A stretch of DNA of 64,000 bases from Neospora caninum Liverpool (Eukaryota; Apicomplexa; Conoidasida; Eucoccidiorida; Sarcocystidae): assembly GCF_000208865.1 (NCBI RefSeq), contig NC_018391.1, positions 930,001 through 994,000 of the forward strand, written 5' to 3'. The position numbers and the translations under genes are program-made. Shown here one piece after another: positions 31,201 to 39,544 of this stretch. The first letter of the stretch is position 1. Each line of letters starts with the position of its first letter. The notes beneath the pieces are model-generated. The model did not search any database, was not told the origin of the DNA, and worked only from the letters and a program-made list of their open reading frames with translations.

Positions 31201-34200
31201 TCGGGTTTCGCCGGGATTCAAACGCCTCCGGTGTGCGTTCTTCTCTGCGACCAAATGTTGGCGAACTCGGCTGTGGAGAAAGGGAGTCTGGGTCTTGAAA
31301 CGCCGGCGCGACTGGAGGCGACCGTTTGGGTGAATCTTCTCGTCGCTTTGGGTGTCTCCACACCCTGCCCGATTCATCGAGGTTTCCTTCTCTTCCTGTC
31401 TCTTCCTTCTCCGCAACTCCCTCACTGCCTTTGCTTCGGCGCTTCCCGCTCTCGACCAGCGCGGACCAGACGGTGAAGGCCGAGGGCGGTGACGAGCAGA
31501 AAAAAGACGAAGGACGGGACGCCCAAGACGCCGACGAAGAGCGAGAAGAAGCAGAAAACGAAGAAGACGAAAAAGAAGACGAAGAAGGGGAAGACGCCGA
31601 CCGCTTGGCTCCTGTGGAAAGAGGCATCTGTCGACCATTGAACGGTGGCTGGTGTCGGGTCGGAGACAGGTCCGAGAAGCGGGGGAGGCCGGGGGACCAC
31701 GTTGGATGAGATCTGAGGCTCTCTGCGTCGCTAGCTGATGTTCTGCACGTTTCGCCTTCGCACGTTTCCCCGCGGGCTGTCCGAGGACGGGATTTGTGTT
31801 CTTTCCTGCATCTTCGCGCAGCGCCAAATCGCCTCCTGCAACCTTGGCCTTCGACAGACAGGTGCGAATCTCGCGAGCTTGTAGAAGACGAGACCGACAG
31901 GCGCGTCCGTCTCCTAGCTTCCTTTGACTCGACACCTCTCGCCGCAGCCGCTCTCTCAACATCCTCGGATGACGCTGTCTCTGGCGTCTCCGTTCTGCGC
32001 CTGGGGCTGCCGTTCTCTTCATGCCTCTCACAGGAGGGGGAATGGGACACGCGACCGTCCTGCCTTCTCTGTCTCCTTTCTCCTCCTTTTTCTCTCTGGC
32101 GGCAGAGTCGAGGCTCCTCGCTTTGGTCCTCCTTTCTTGCTCTTTTCTCTCGCGGAGACGACACCCAGCAGGGCGACCCTAGCCCGTTCATCTCTTCAGC
32201 CCCCCTAGCCGTCCACGCTTCACTTGCGTATCTGCTTTCGCTTCCCTGCACGAACTTGCCGGCGGGTTCCTCTTTCTTTCTTCTACTTCTCGCCTCAGTC
32301 GAGGACACACGTTCTTCGCCTGCACCCATTCTCTCCCTTCTCGCGCTCGCCAGTCTTGCTCTACGGTCGCCTCTCCTCTGCTGTCTCGTTTTCTCTTCCA
32401 GTGATCTCTGACGGGCGCCGGGTTCTGAGACGTCAGAATCGCCTACCTCTCCCGCTCGGCTGTTTGTTCGGCGGAGAGGCGACAGGGAGCCCGGTTCAAA
32501 CTCCCGAGCGTTTCGTCTCCCTCCCCGCGTCTTCGCCTGCGTGCTCCTCTGCGATTCATCTGAAGCCGAGGCTTCGAAATCGTCTCGCGAACGCGTCGCC
32601 CATCTGTTCTGGCGGCACCTGAGCTTACCGCTTGTCGCCCCGCGTGTGTTCTTACTTTCCTTCTTCGGGTACTTTGCAGAAGAGGACAAAGAATCCGAAC
32701 GGGACAGGGCGTCTCTTCCCGGCGCGTCGCTCTCCGTGCTCAACGACTCCCGGGGGGGTTCAATGGGACGACTGTCGTTGCTTGTTCGCCGTGACGTGTG
32801 GCAGTTGCCGCCGACGTCTGTGTCGCGTTTGTCTCTGCTATGGAGGGTTTCTCTTCCTGGAATTCTCTTTCCGATGGGTGGTGGTGATGTCTGAACTGGA
32901 AGCGGAACTTGTGGTGATGGTGGCTGTCGACCGTTCCCGCGCTCCGAGGTTACCTGTCGGCCGGTAACGCGCGGTTGTGCTGCCTGGTCGTGTGCGGCAA
33001 GCGTGACAGAGAAAAGGCGCTCCGCTTTTTGTCGAGGGGTGGCAATTCGCCCACCTGAAGAGTCGCTTCGCACCTCCACGCTTTGGATTGCAAAGCACGG
33101 GCCTTGCCCAGAACCTACCTCTCCCGTTGACGCCGTGGCAGCCGTCGAGCACCTGGTTCTTTCCCCAGATCGGGATTCGCCGCGTCCTCCGGCATGGTCC
33201 GTTTCTCTTGTGGCCCAAACGGTCGGCGACAAAAGAGCGTTTCTGCAGCTTTCTCTGGCACCAGCATCTGGGAGCGGGGACGTCTGGTGGGAGTGAACAT
33301 CTGTGCGACGAACTTCAGACACATGCCCCACCGTTCTGCTCGTTGTGTCTTCTCGGAGACAGCGCGGAGACAGTTTTCTGGAGCAACGTGCTGTCGCTGC
33401 CGCAGTCGCGACCGCGACTTCTGCCGCGGCTGCAGCCGAGGCCTTTGCTTTGTCAGCCGCCGCCTTGGCAGATGCAGTGCAAATCATCGATCTGACCTGG
33501 CTGGGGAAGCCTTCTTCCGGCCCTCGCCGGGGGTGAAGTGCACGAGAGCCTTGAGGACCGTTTTCGTCAGACCTGTGAGAAGCGGCATTCGCACTCGGTA
33601 GAAAAGGGGCGTTCCCGCTCCGCGTTCGGGAAGCGGAAGGAATCGAATCCAGGCGCTTCGACCGTGCTGGAGGCGCGTCAAGAGGAGACACGGAGACGAT
33701 CTCTCGGGCCTGGCGAGGTGCCGATGCCGTTCCGGCGATGCCAGCGGTGTGAAAAGAGGGACATACCGGCCTAGCGTGGCCGTGGGCGATATCCGGAAGT
33801 CGGCAGGTGCGGGGGGATGCCTGCACAGGCCGAGGAGACGCTGAAGAGTATGGAGACTGAGCGAAGAGTCGGGGTCGGGGGGTTTGGGGCGGAGGAAGGT
33901 GAACGAACGGGGAGTTGGAAGATCCAGACGCGCAGGCTGCAACCGGTCGCCTCGCCTCCTCGGAGATCGCCTTTCTGCGGCCAATCTCCAAGAGCGTTCG
34001 CGCCGGGTTTCTGCATCGTTGCCAAGCGCCATCTCGGCTCGAGAGCACTGCTGCTTGACCGCCTCCCGGCAAAGGTGGGTAGGGAAACCTCTGCGGACTT
34101 CCCCAGTTGCCCCGCAAACTTTCGCGCCGCACGACAGCCACAAAGCTCTGTTGGTGGCCGTCAGGGGACTCGTCCACAGAACTGTGAACCGCCGTCCGCG

Positions 34201-34909
34201 CCGGTAACGGATGAAGTTCTCGTGGGGAGTGAGAGGTCGACACCCACCGAGAGGCGCTCGACGGCGCGGAGGCGCTTGCCCGCGACCCCACCGTGGCCCG
34301 AGGTGTCGGAGCACTGCGGCAATCCGTGTTTGTCTGTTGAGAGGCCAAGGGAGTCCCATGTGCCTGGTCGACTGTTTCGTTCCCCTCACGGACGGAGGGG
34401 CAGTGTGCAGAAGGTTGGGAACACCGCGGAGGATCCCACGCAGAATGCGGCAGGCTCTCGGGAGCGGCGCAGTTTCCTGGCCCAAATAACTCTGATAACT
34501 CTTCACCGTCATCGGTGAAGAGATCCCCAATTGACACTGGAGCTGGCAGACGCACCTCATGAACGGATGGGCTGGTCAGAGGGTTTGCCGTGTTGCGCGG
34601 AATTGACGCGACTGAGATGGGAGGGGGTGCGTTTTGCGCGGTGAGCAATCTCCCGGTGTTTCCCAGCGGCACGTGTGTCAGCGCAGACGGCGGAAGAGAA
34701 AGAAAGCGCGAGGAACTCCGCCGTTCGTGTCCGAGCAGCGGCGTCCGGCTTCCTGTTGCCGGAGAGGCATCACGGCTGATTGCCCGCAGCTCTCCGGCTG
34801 AGGCAGCTGAGGGAAGCGGGAAGGCTTTGCCGGGAAGACGAAACACCTGTGTGAACCCAGGTGTCGTGGTTTCCCTTCGAAAGCAACAGGGAGAACGGCC
34901 TCGAGCCAT
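25199..34909 (-). CDS. Very large coiled-coil, low-complexity protein (main exon)
   Basis: A single open frame of 3,236 codons starts MARGRSPCCFRRETTTPGFT. Residues 1 to about 2300 are Ser/Pro/Arg/Glu-rich low complexity with no recognised domain, including an Ala-rich patch (AAADKAKASAAAAAEVAVAT) and several acidic/RE-rich patches. At about 2305-2340 there is an ERGKEREKESDRERGKERGN run. From about 2370 to 2740 a continuous coiled coil follows, with LQAERKRQRRVQEYQAKATQ, LRKKVDAIRTKVRKLFQKES and long EREREEL-type heptads. After about residue 3017 (a possible donor GAG|GTACGG at 25859) the frame loses coding character and becomes Cys/Phe/Ser-rich, so the last 220 codons are probably intron read-through. 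The downstream exons at 19457-25265 encode more coiled coil on the same strand and are probably the same gene, making a protein of nearly 4,000 residues. Function unknown. Confidence 0.72.
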   Translation of the reverse strand: MARGRSPCCFRRETTTPGFTQVFRLPGKAFPLPSAASAGELRAISRDASPATGSRTPLLGHERRSSSRFLSLPPSALTHVPLGNTGRLLTAQNAPPPISVASIPRNTANPLTSPSVHEVRLPAPVSIGDLFTDDGEELSELFGPGNCAAPESLPHSAWDPPRCSQPSAHCPSVREGNETVDQAHGTPLASQQTNTDCRSAPTPRATVGSRASASAPSSASRWVSTSHSPRELHPLPARTAVHSSVDESPDGHQQSFVAVVRRESLRGNWGSPQRFPYPPLPGGGQAAVLSSRDGAWQRCRNPARTLLEIGRRKAISEEARRPVAACASGSSNSPFVHLPPPQTPRPRLFAQSPYSSASPRPVQASPRTCRLPDIAHGHARPVCPSFHTAGIAGTASAPRQAREIVSVSPLDAPPARSKRLDSIPSASRTRSGNAPFLPSANAASHRSDENGPQGSRALHPRRGPEEGFPSQVRSMICTASAKAAADKAKASAAAAAEVAVATAAATARCSRKLSPRCLREDTTSRTVGHVSEVRRTDVHSHQTSPLPDAGARESCRNALLSPTVWATRETDHAGGRGESRSGERTRCSTAATASTGEVGSGQGPCFAIQSVEVRSDSSGGRIATPRQKAERLFSVTLAAHDQAAQPRVTGRQVTSERGNGRQPPSPQVPLPVQTSPPPIGKRIPGRETLHSRDKRDTDVGGNCHTSRRTSNDSRPIEPPRESLSTESDAPGRDALSRSDSLSSSAKYPKKESKNTRGATSGKLRCRQNRWATRSRDDFEASASDESQRSTQAKTRGGRRNAREFEPGSLSPLRRTNSRAGEVGDSDVSEPGARQRSLEEKTRQQRRGDRRARLASARRERMGAGEERVSSTEARSRRKKEEPAGKFVQGSESRYASEAWTARGAEEMNGLGSPCWVSSPREKRARKEDQSEEPRLCRQREKGGERRQRRQDGRVSHSPSCERHEENGSPRRRTETPETASSEDVERAAAARGVESKEARRRTRLSVSSSTSSRDSHLSVEGQGCRRRFGAARRCRKEHKSRPRTARGETCEGETCRTSASDAESLRSHPTWSPGLPRFSDLSPTRHQPPFNGRQMPLSTGAKRSASSPSSSSFSSSSFSASSRSSSASWASRPSSFFCSSPPSAFTVWSALVESGKRRSKGSEGVAEKEETGREGNLDESGRVWRHPKRREDSPKRSPPVAPAFQDPDSLSPQPSSPTFGRREERTPEAFESRRNPNALGDSMASSCIPEPSPFWCASTMDGLTSQMFATALPSATTVPLNASSFPPDTDMPSRPQLSSLASATHSAAPPPSHFLSSSSAPASASTFRPSLSSFSLRLDLPAASPGSGPTPVCEEPSSLAFFSPSFLSSPSARQEEADHTEPGEFAAWHSPLSSPGLPASKGVTPWRGEAGEAVDTRASDQQTHKETNSSSPSALPSPSLETGAVAPLLSPEEISAFFARELRHLPKDPRFACALDRPVDPTSSPSSPVWRPSSSPLSNSSSCPGPVASTGKTVSFVSSASAAATESRQTRRQREKNEGSGRGGTCETPGTLKLEACGKRENANEPFQGEHTSWSSSSLASPLSSPSSSFLEFFSDIEICSQEEASDEQGLTATSDDAECLYTRSEDAKRTCKHRASPPRSCASQGTSETTLRVSGEREKAGTTSRMHPSRKAGREAAPSPCHLPLYNAGETDHGNEKRRRRALRSRSSEARKTPPETKHNQHPSLSAGPSKAAEGGEAEEARGDEVGREASETETEARPESASRPESASRLESLSRTPSRHQQKRGQATAREFRSPNGDNGGGRHGAQPNGAEAAQSGDSRRFTRRHRPARETEDDVRGEVGNRDRTLPPGKAECPDSFSSCSPSLVSPPCTSSPLTRGDVLSSSASSWASSGLSCSCSFPSSVSLPGPPGPVCAACSLPSCCRTLSLVNALIAKASFANVASVSSSSSVSVPGTGVSAQDAQQRAATCALAPLATLATAVGLPLAAPEPFRASITECKSAQKYAKPCVSCETTTAEEAFLSFSPAPLPLTSAAVAPSPASSPRPTSSVAPIERASSPLDVFSEPAGIPVPSLLGEEQKCGLGENQPDASQKETHSSAEPFTTGHGASSWTTSTDRFSSVSTASSDACLLYPLSTSPSPCPSESASAFSSPPSFTAVAAPASVSASPSFTSSLSSSCAPASTSSLSAAASSAASCFLMEVENLFGCAPTATGASQGNNEKPATGEGFQEKDKHDGETPSAFASALSSLLPDAWTSCRCAASPGRGPPDPALSLLDARRRLEQKQKELHALGCGLIEMARQIESATREKESDKERGKEREKESDRERGKERGNEREQEGPKGRAERGRALEDLGEPLEGENRRRRFLGKSEEEREEAEWSEGGTGAAEGRKRTGVDEIEKRWGEHERAMALERGKLRKEAARLQAERKRQRRVQEYQAKATQLLKEQAGVLRKKVDAIRTKVRKLFQKESKLKLQTRAMQKLFGALEDEKQRGERVYRHVMAMKEGVRRENDALLLERSVVAREKMQIATEREAIQREREDLRSQKADLQREREELLREEGELGRKELSVSAAREDLELWSRRLRKEQEAVEHETARLRHERKELVRDKSESSQAEERPREAEKEREREVERMERGEYEARERTAEEKMQMEREERSSREDERLSRQKAQLEEEKQKFDREKKELDLQLSRREKKISEMLEGLKNQTRAFLLSQASLERERQTLETMKVSHAAEMKRFARKKKVLSRQQEAVERQWERCRGLLRQTEGGGRGLAWSRKRQEQSRARGSGDEEDEGDGEDTKRGDCIFVSSGDTDEPTTASGTVPGLSPALSQSPSPHLSATSASPAFSASLPRFGQATRRGRDPAKGEERKNREDGEEEKDGVLYVGEGDGGAAEEGTGGDEEGRGETKEERNIQLERERRALIFSCINPAFLAKAGRPSEAEAWRGMEEEGESREKETRGDKGRELLGDGGEHETIWEREMKEKREAREKISRLFSFGNPLCEESSPETTPFVLTEVRKSGIDPRNKLEIANEELTPAPRGKKLVGAPASFSKCWAVSCRFFAAARCVVWCFSSSSFLPLSHSPLVSRSSFGIPSSMGHAPFLRAVSADALPESKTCGVCVSLFPRQARACCTGPLPFFRCKRLRPLCLASSAVSVPAGARRVRSAFCGTAWPAFSTLNRFHTLAARTSARGVPAPSAVCVDLCLQDVSRRRIFSGGSNDGLPVADTNGRQGTPR

Positions 34910-37171
34910 CGAGAACAGAGAGGCATACGCAATTGAGGCACTTGTGAGCTTCCTCGTGCATGGATACGTTGGGGAGCGAAGGGCTTACAACGTTGTGAGA
35001 AACGGCCAACGCCTTATATAGGCAGACTCGAATGTAGGTACCAGGTTGGGGGGTTTAGGGGGGGGGGGTACAGGGTTCTATGCCTACGATTGCAAGACAA
35101 CTTGTGTCGAGAGGAAAGAACGTTTGCATTTGGCAAACACGTACGGAGGAACTGGGTGTGTTTCAACCAACATTTCCTCTACCGACTGTGTGTGCGTTGA
35201 ACACGGACACGAACATCAGTGCGCGCTACCAAGACGTGCGACGGCTATTCTCTTGATAATACCGCGGAGTTCTCTCCCACGAACACGGCGCCGCGCCCGC
35301 AGGAAAAAGCACTTTGTTTCGAGATTCAACTGGTATCGCTGGTCCACCCGCGTCTCGTGCAGCGATAACGGGGGCTGGCGCTCTGCCCTCTCTGGCGTGA
35401 CTACGGGAGCGCGAAAGGCGTTCTGCGACCAGGAAAAGGTTATACTAGACTGGCAAACAGCAAGAACCTGAGGAAGCGGTCGCCCTCCGTTTTCGCAAGT
35501 TTTCTTCGGCTCTCCAATTTAACCAGGATAGGTCTTCTCTAGATTCCGAGTGTCATAGTGCATTTTCGTGAGAGAGGCAAGAAAAAGCGAGAGGCAATAG
35601 GTTTCAGGAATGAATCCATCTGACATGACAGGTGAGGACGCACCAGACAAATCAAGCGGCGTGCGGGCAACCCCCAGCATGACAGGAGCTTGCGCTGTTA
35701 TCTTCTTCCCCAACACTTTGTTTCGAAGGGGCTACGAACGTCTCGTTCTATGTTCCCCTTATCAGGCAAATTTCCGAGGACCTGCCAGGGTGATTGGGGC
35801 CAGGCACAGAAAAGAGAAGAGGATTTGCGTGGCGCTCAGGATAGTAAGCGATGCCTGTGCTGTAACTCCTAGCCGCGGAACCAGTAGCGCTATCTCTCCT
35901 ATTTTCGGGGTCCGCCAACATGGTGTGCGAACTTGGACGTCAAGGAGGTTCCCCTCAAATACCTTTTCGACTGCAACGTGTAACTGGAAAATCGGTTAGT
36001 CAGGTAACTCCGCATCCTCTGTAAACAACTCCGTCGTCTCCTGGTTTTCAGGGGAACCTGCCCCGTTTTTGCTCAAGAGATCTGCCGTATCCAGCCCTCA
36101 GAAAACGTCTCCCGGCAGGAAGTGACAACGCGACGCTCTGTCGACTGAAGAGGCCCCACAAAAGCTGCCGTGAAAAGACGACCTCCCTCCTCCCGAAATC
36201 TGCTGCAATTGCGTCGGTCGGCGTTTCCTGATACGGGGTTTGGATCTCTCTTTCGAAGGGAAGTCTAAAAGTTTTAGAGACGGACCAGCCGCTAAAGGCC
36301 GCGTAAAAATGGACGTTGTACGCTACCGTGTACGCGTGTCTATTGAGAGGGTGCGACAGACACGGAGGCGCCCTGGTTTTCCTCCCCGAAGACTCTAAAT
36401 GGAGGTGTACGAACAGGATCCGAAAACGTGATCCTACATTTCTTCTTGGTTTGTAAATGACAGACGCATCCGCAGTGAATCGCCGTACGGAGCATCTGTG
36501 AGCGCACGGGAGAAACTCGCGATCCTCTCTCTCGATGAAAAGACAACAACTTACACGAACCTGTTCGCGCCGACTGCGGCGAAATGTTCGACAAAGAAGG
36601 TCACATGCATTCCAACAAGGCATGGAGTTTGCACGGTGAACACCTCTTGCGCACATCGTCTCTGCAAATTTATTCCCGTTTTTACGCCTCTTCATCGTAT
36701 TCGCACGCTTCTCCTCGCATCGCGAGACTATCGGACAACCGCTAAATTGCAGTAGCGGGCACTACAGAAAATGGCAACTGCTGGAAGAAAGCACAACCGA
36801 AACTGTCACCGTAAAATATTCGGTACAAATCTACATCCTAATATGAGGAAACGCATGAGAAGGCTTCCACACATACAACGTACATGTCCATTCTTAGGCG
36901 GTAATCCTGTCCCAGATACTATCAGTCCCGGGACAACCGTACCGACCATAATAGCACCTGACGTTTTCTCTCGCTGGCTGAAGACGCCCCCCATCACCTG
37001 AGTACCCCTGCGTAGTTCCCAGTACTACCGCAGCATCAAAGCATGAACCTAAGAGCGGTGGGAAGTGTGAACGGGTTTATCCACGTCTGTTTTCCTTTGT
37101 GTGTGTACCAAGGCCCCAGGAGAATCGACAACGCTCGAGCCCGCTTCCGCGGCTCGCAACTCTCAGAACCC
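34910..37171. other. Intergenic region without supported genes
   Basis: This is the upstream region of the large coiled-coil gene, extending to the end of the SRS gene. Only short or Cys/Arg-rich chance frames occur, for example the minus frame at 36048-36695. A G-rich run lies at 35046-35070. Base composition appears less GC-rich than the left and right parts of the window. Confidence 0.5.
35046..35070 (+). other. G-run, possible G-quadruplex
   Basis: Six G, TTTA, then twelve G occur within 25 bases, 140 bp upstream of the large gene's start codon. The spacing could allow a G4 on the plus strand. Confidence 0.4.
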
Positions 37172-37744
37172 CTAGTGCATTGCTATTGCAGAAACCACTG
37201 CAAGGAAGAGAGCAAGGAGAGACGGCAACTCACATCCGGGTAACGCCCCACCCGATGGTATACGCGTGCGCACAACCTCCTCTTCTGACTTCTCAATGTC
37301 AAGGATTAGGCGGCTTTCTGCGGCATGTCCTGTGCTACGGCTGAGAGCCGCTTGCCACGAGTAGCTGATCGTGATTTCGTCAGTTTCCGGAGGAATGTGG
37401 AGCACGCCGAGGCTTTCCATACTGTCGCTCCCGCTCCAAAACTCGAAATCTGCCGGCGCCTTAGGGAACAAGGTTTGATAGCTTGCTCTTGTTGTTTCCG
37501 TGCAGTTCGGGTCCTCCCCGGGGCATGCGTACTTGGAGACATCTGCGGGGTTGGATGAGATCGCGCCGGGACACTGCATCGTCACAGTATCACCAGGGTG
37601 GACTGTGGCCCGAATTCGGCCGAAACTTATCTTGCAAGCCGAAAAAACGAAATAGTGATCTTCTGCTAGGGCAGTCCTCCAACACGAAGGCGCCAAACAG
37701 AGCAACACAGCCCCGAAGAAACAAGCGAGACGGGCGCTTGCCAT
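37172..37744 (-). CDS. SRS (SAG1-related) single-domain GPI-anchored surface protein
   Basis: The 190-residue frame starts at the Met heading a classical signal peptide (MASARLACFFGAVLLCLAPS, cleavage near 26-28). The mature part matches one SRS domain: CKISFG (Cys37), TVTMQCPG (Cys58), KYACPGEDPNC (Cys74 and Cys81), SYQTLFPKAP, FEFWSGS and LGVLHIPPE. This follows the SAG1 order of Cys, T-x-x-L-x-C, a Cys pair, F-x-x-I-L-P, W, and L-x-I. The C-terminal end is hydrophobic and lacks a cytoplasmic tail (LPSLLALFLAVVSAIAMH) after a Ser/Gly-Gly stretch, as for GPI addition. SRS proteins coat coccidian zoites and act in attachment and immune interaction. Only four domain cysteines remain and the usual Cys in the last strand is missing (ISYSW instead). 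The frame stays open upstream to 38410 with no domain features, so I prefer the internal start. Confidence 0.75.
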   Translation of the reverse strand: MASARLACFFGAVLLCLAPSCWRTALAEDHYFVFSACKISFGRIRATVHPGDTVTMQCPGAISSNPADVSKYACPGEDPNCTETTRASYQTLFPKAPADFEFWSGSDSMESLGVLHIPPETDEITISYSWQAALSRSTGHAAESRLILDIEKSEEEVVRTRIPSGGALPGCELPSLLALFLAVVSAIAMH

Positions 37745-39544
37745 TGTTCCGTACTGACCAATGTTGCACGTCGAATGTCTGTCGTGCGGTACGCCAGCGT
37801 CGCGCGAAACAGATAGAGGCGCTTTCGATGGGAAAATCCTCAAGAACGCGCTGCTGTGTTCACCGGCCCTAACGGACGGAAACAGGCAACCAACCGCCAA
37901 CGCAAATGCACCTTGACTGGACAGAAGACAGGTCGTCGGCCTCTCTCCCGGTTCGATCCAAACTCGAGTTCGGTGCGGGTAATCACTACTCGGATATGTT
38001 CTAAAAACTGAACATGCCAGGCTTGCGTGCTCGTTTACACACATTCGCGTCGCAAACGAAAAAAATGCTGTCTCAAAACGCCCAGGCGAGAGCGCCTGTG
38101 TCACGCAGGTCCTCCGCGGCAAGCACACACGACGAAGCGGAGGGAGGCGCCGCAGGAAAGCTTCGCAAAAGTGGCTAGGCGAGCGCCATGCCAGCGCCCC
38201 GCCGTCCAATGGGCGGGCCAGCAGCTGTCCAAAGGCGAGATACTCGCGTGCGCGCAACGCAAATCCCGTACTTTTTCCCTTAGAAGACCGACGGCGTAGT
38301 GCACTTGCAGCCCCTTTCAGCAAAGTACAGGAAACGCGTGCGCAGCAAAAGGGGAGTGGAAAGGGAGGGGGGCTAAATGGAGCAAAGGAGCGGGACGGGG
38401 GCCCTAACAATTTCGTTTATCGTGTCTCACCATCCGGAAGCCGGCATCGACGCAGGTGAGCAGCACGCCGTTCAGGAAACATACTGTTCATTAACATCCA
38501 TAACGTCTGTTTGTTGGTGGGGAGGGGTTCGAAGTGTCCCTTCTGCCCGAAAAATAAGGATCTACACGCCTGTCCCTGGCGTGGTCCCCCCCCCCCCCCA
38601 CCCCGGCCCCCGATTCATCCCCCCTTGACGGCTGGGACGGAGACACAGCCGGAAGCTGTGCCAGCGTCGATCCGCAGTGCCAGGTTACGCCCTGGCAACA
38701 CCCGATTGTGTATCGCCTGACTGGAACCGCCTTTAGACAAGTCACAAGAAGAAGGAACATACGCCTGCTTTATTCTGCGGCGTTCCTCAGCCCGCTTCAA
38801 ACGGGTTTCACAGGTGCCAGGCAGCACACCCTTCTTACCTTGGCGACGGCGGCCACTTCGAAGGTTCGTGCTAAAGGCCCGTCGATATGGCTACTACTCG
38901 ACACAGCTAAAAAGTCATTGTCCGCTCGTTCCCTTGGTCCGGAACCCGGCAGTAGACCTCTTTTGCGCTCACTCAGCAAGCAAGCAGTGTTTCCCAGCTG
39001 AACCAGGGCCATGAACTGCGAAAAATGCTGGCCAGCACCTCAAGTGGCTGCATACAGACTACAGTTGTCCTCCTGGAAAAGAAACAGGGTGTGACGTACT
39101 GATGTGCCTTTCCTTCGGTTGGTCTCTCTGGCAGGCATCCTCTCAACTGTAAGATTTCTGCGCGGCTTACTTTGCAGCCGCGCGGCCCCGTCGGCATGGT
39201 CATGTCTCGTGCATCGAACGAGAAGCACTGAGTTTCGAGAGCACCACCGTTCCCGCGTAGACCCCTCTCCCCTCCACGTGGGCGAAAGAAAGAACTGCAG
39301 AGAGGCGACCCTGATATACTTGACAATGAGGTGGCGAAATTACGAGTTTCCGGGCCCAACAAGCTGGCTGCCACGTATTGGCTCCAACTGCTGGCAGGCT
39401 CCTGATTTAAAAAAACAGTAACTGAACAGGCCGAACTGTCTTTTCTACCTAACCCCCTCGCTTCGCTGCCTCGGTGTATCTGCTTTGGCACCCCAACTGG
39501 CTCTGGAGGGCACAGGCATCCACGAAATTTCCTGCCACACGATA
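37745..39544. other. Intergenic region upstream of the SRS gene
   Basis: No supported gene. The minus-strand frame of the SRS gene continues open to 38410 but looks non-coding. A C-rich run lies at 38586-38600. The rest shows no repeat or recognised element. Confidence 0.5.

Noticed and set aside
35046..35070. Interstitial telomere
   Set aside because: Only one TTTAGGG unit is present.
36048..36695. 215-codon minus-strand frame
   Set aside because: Cys/Arg/Phe-rich with no ordered pattern, splice context or recognisable domain.
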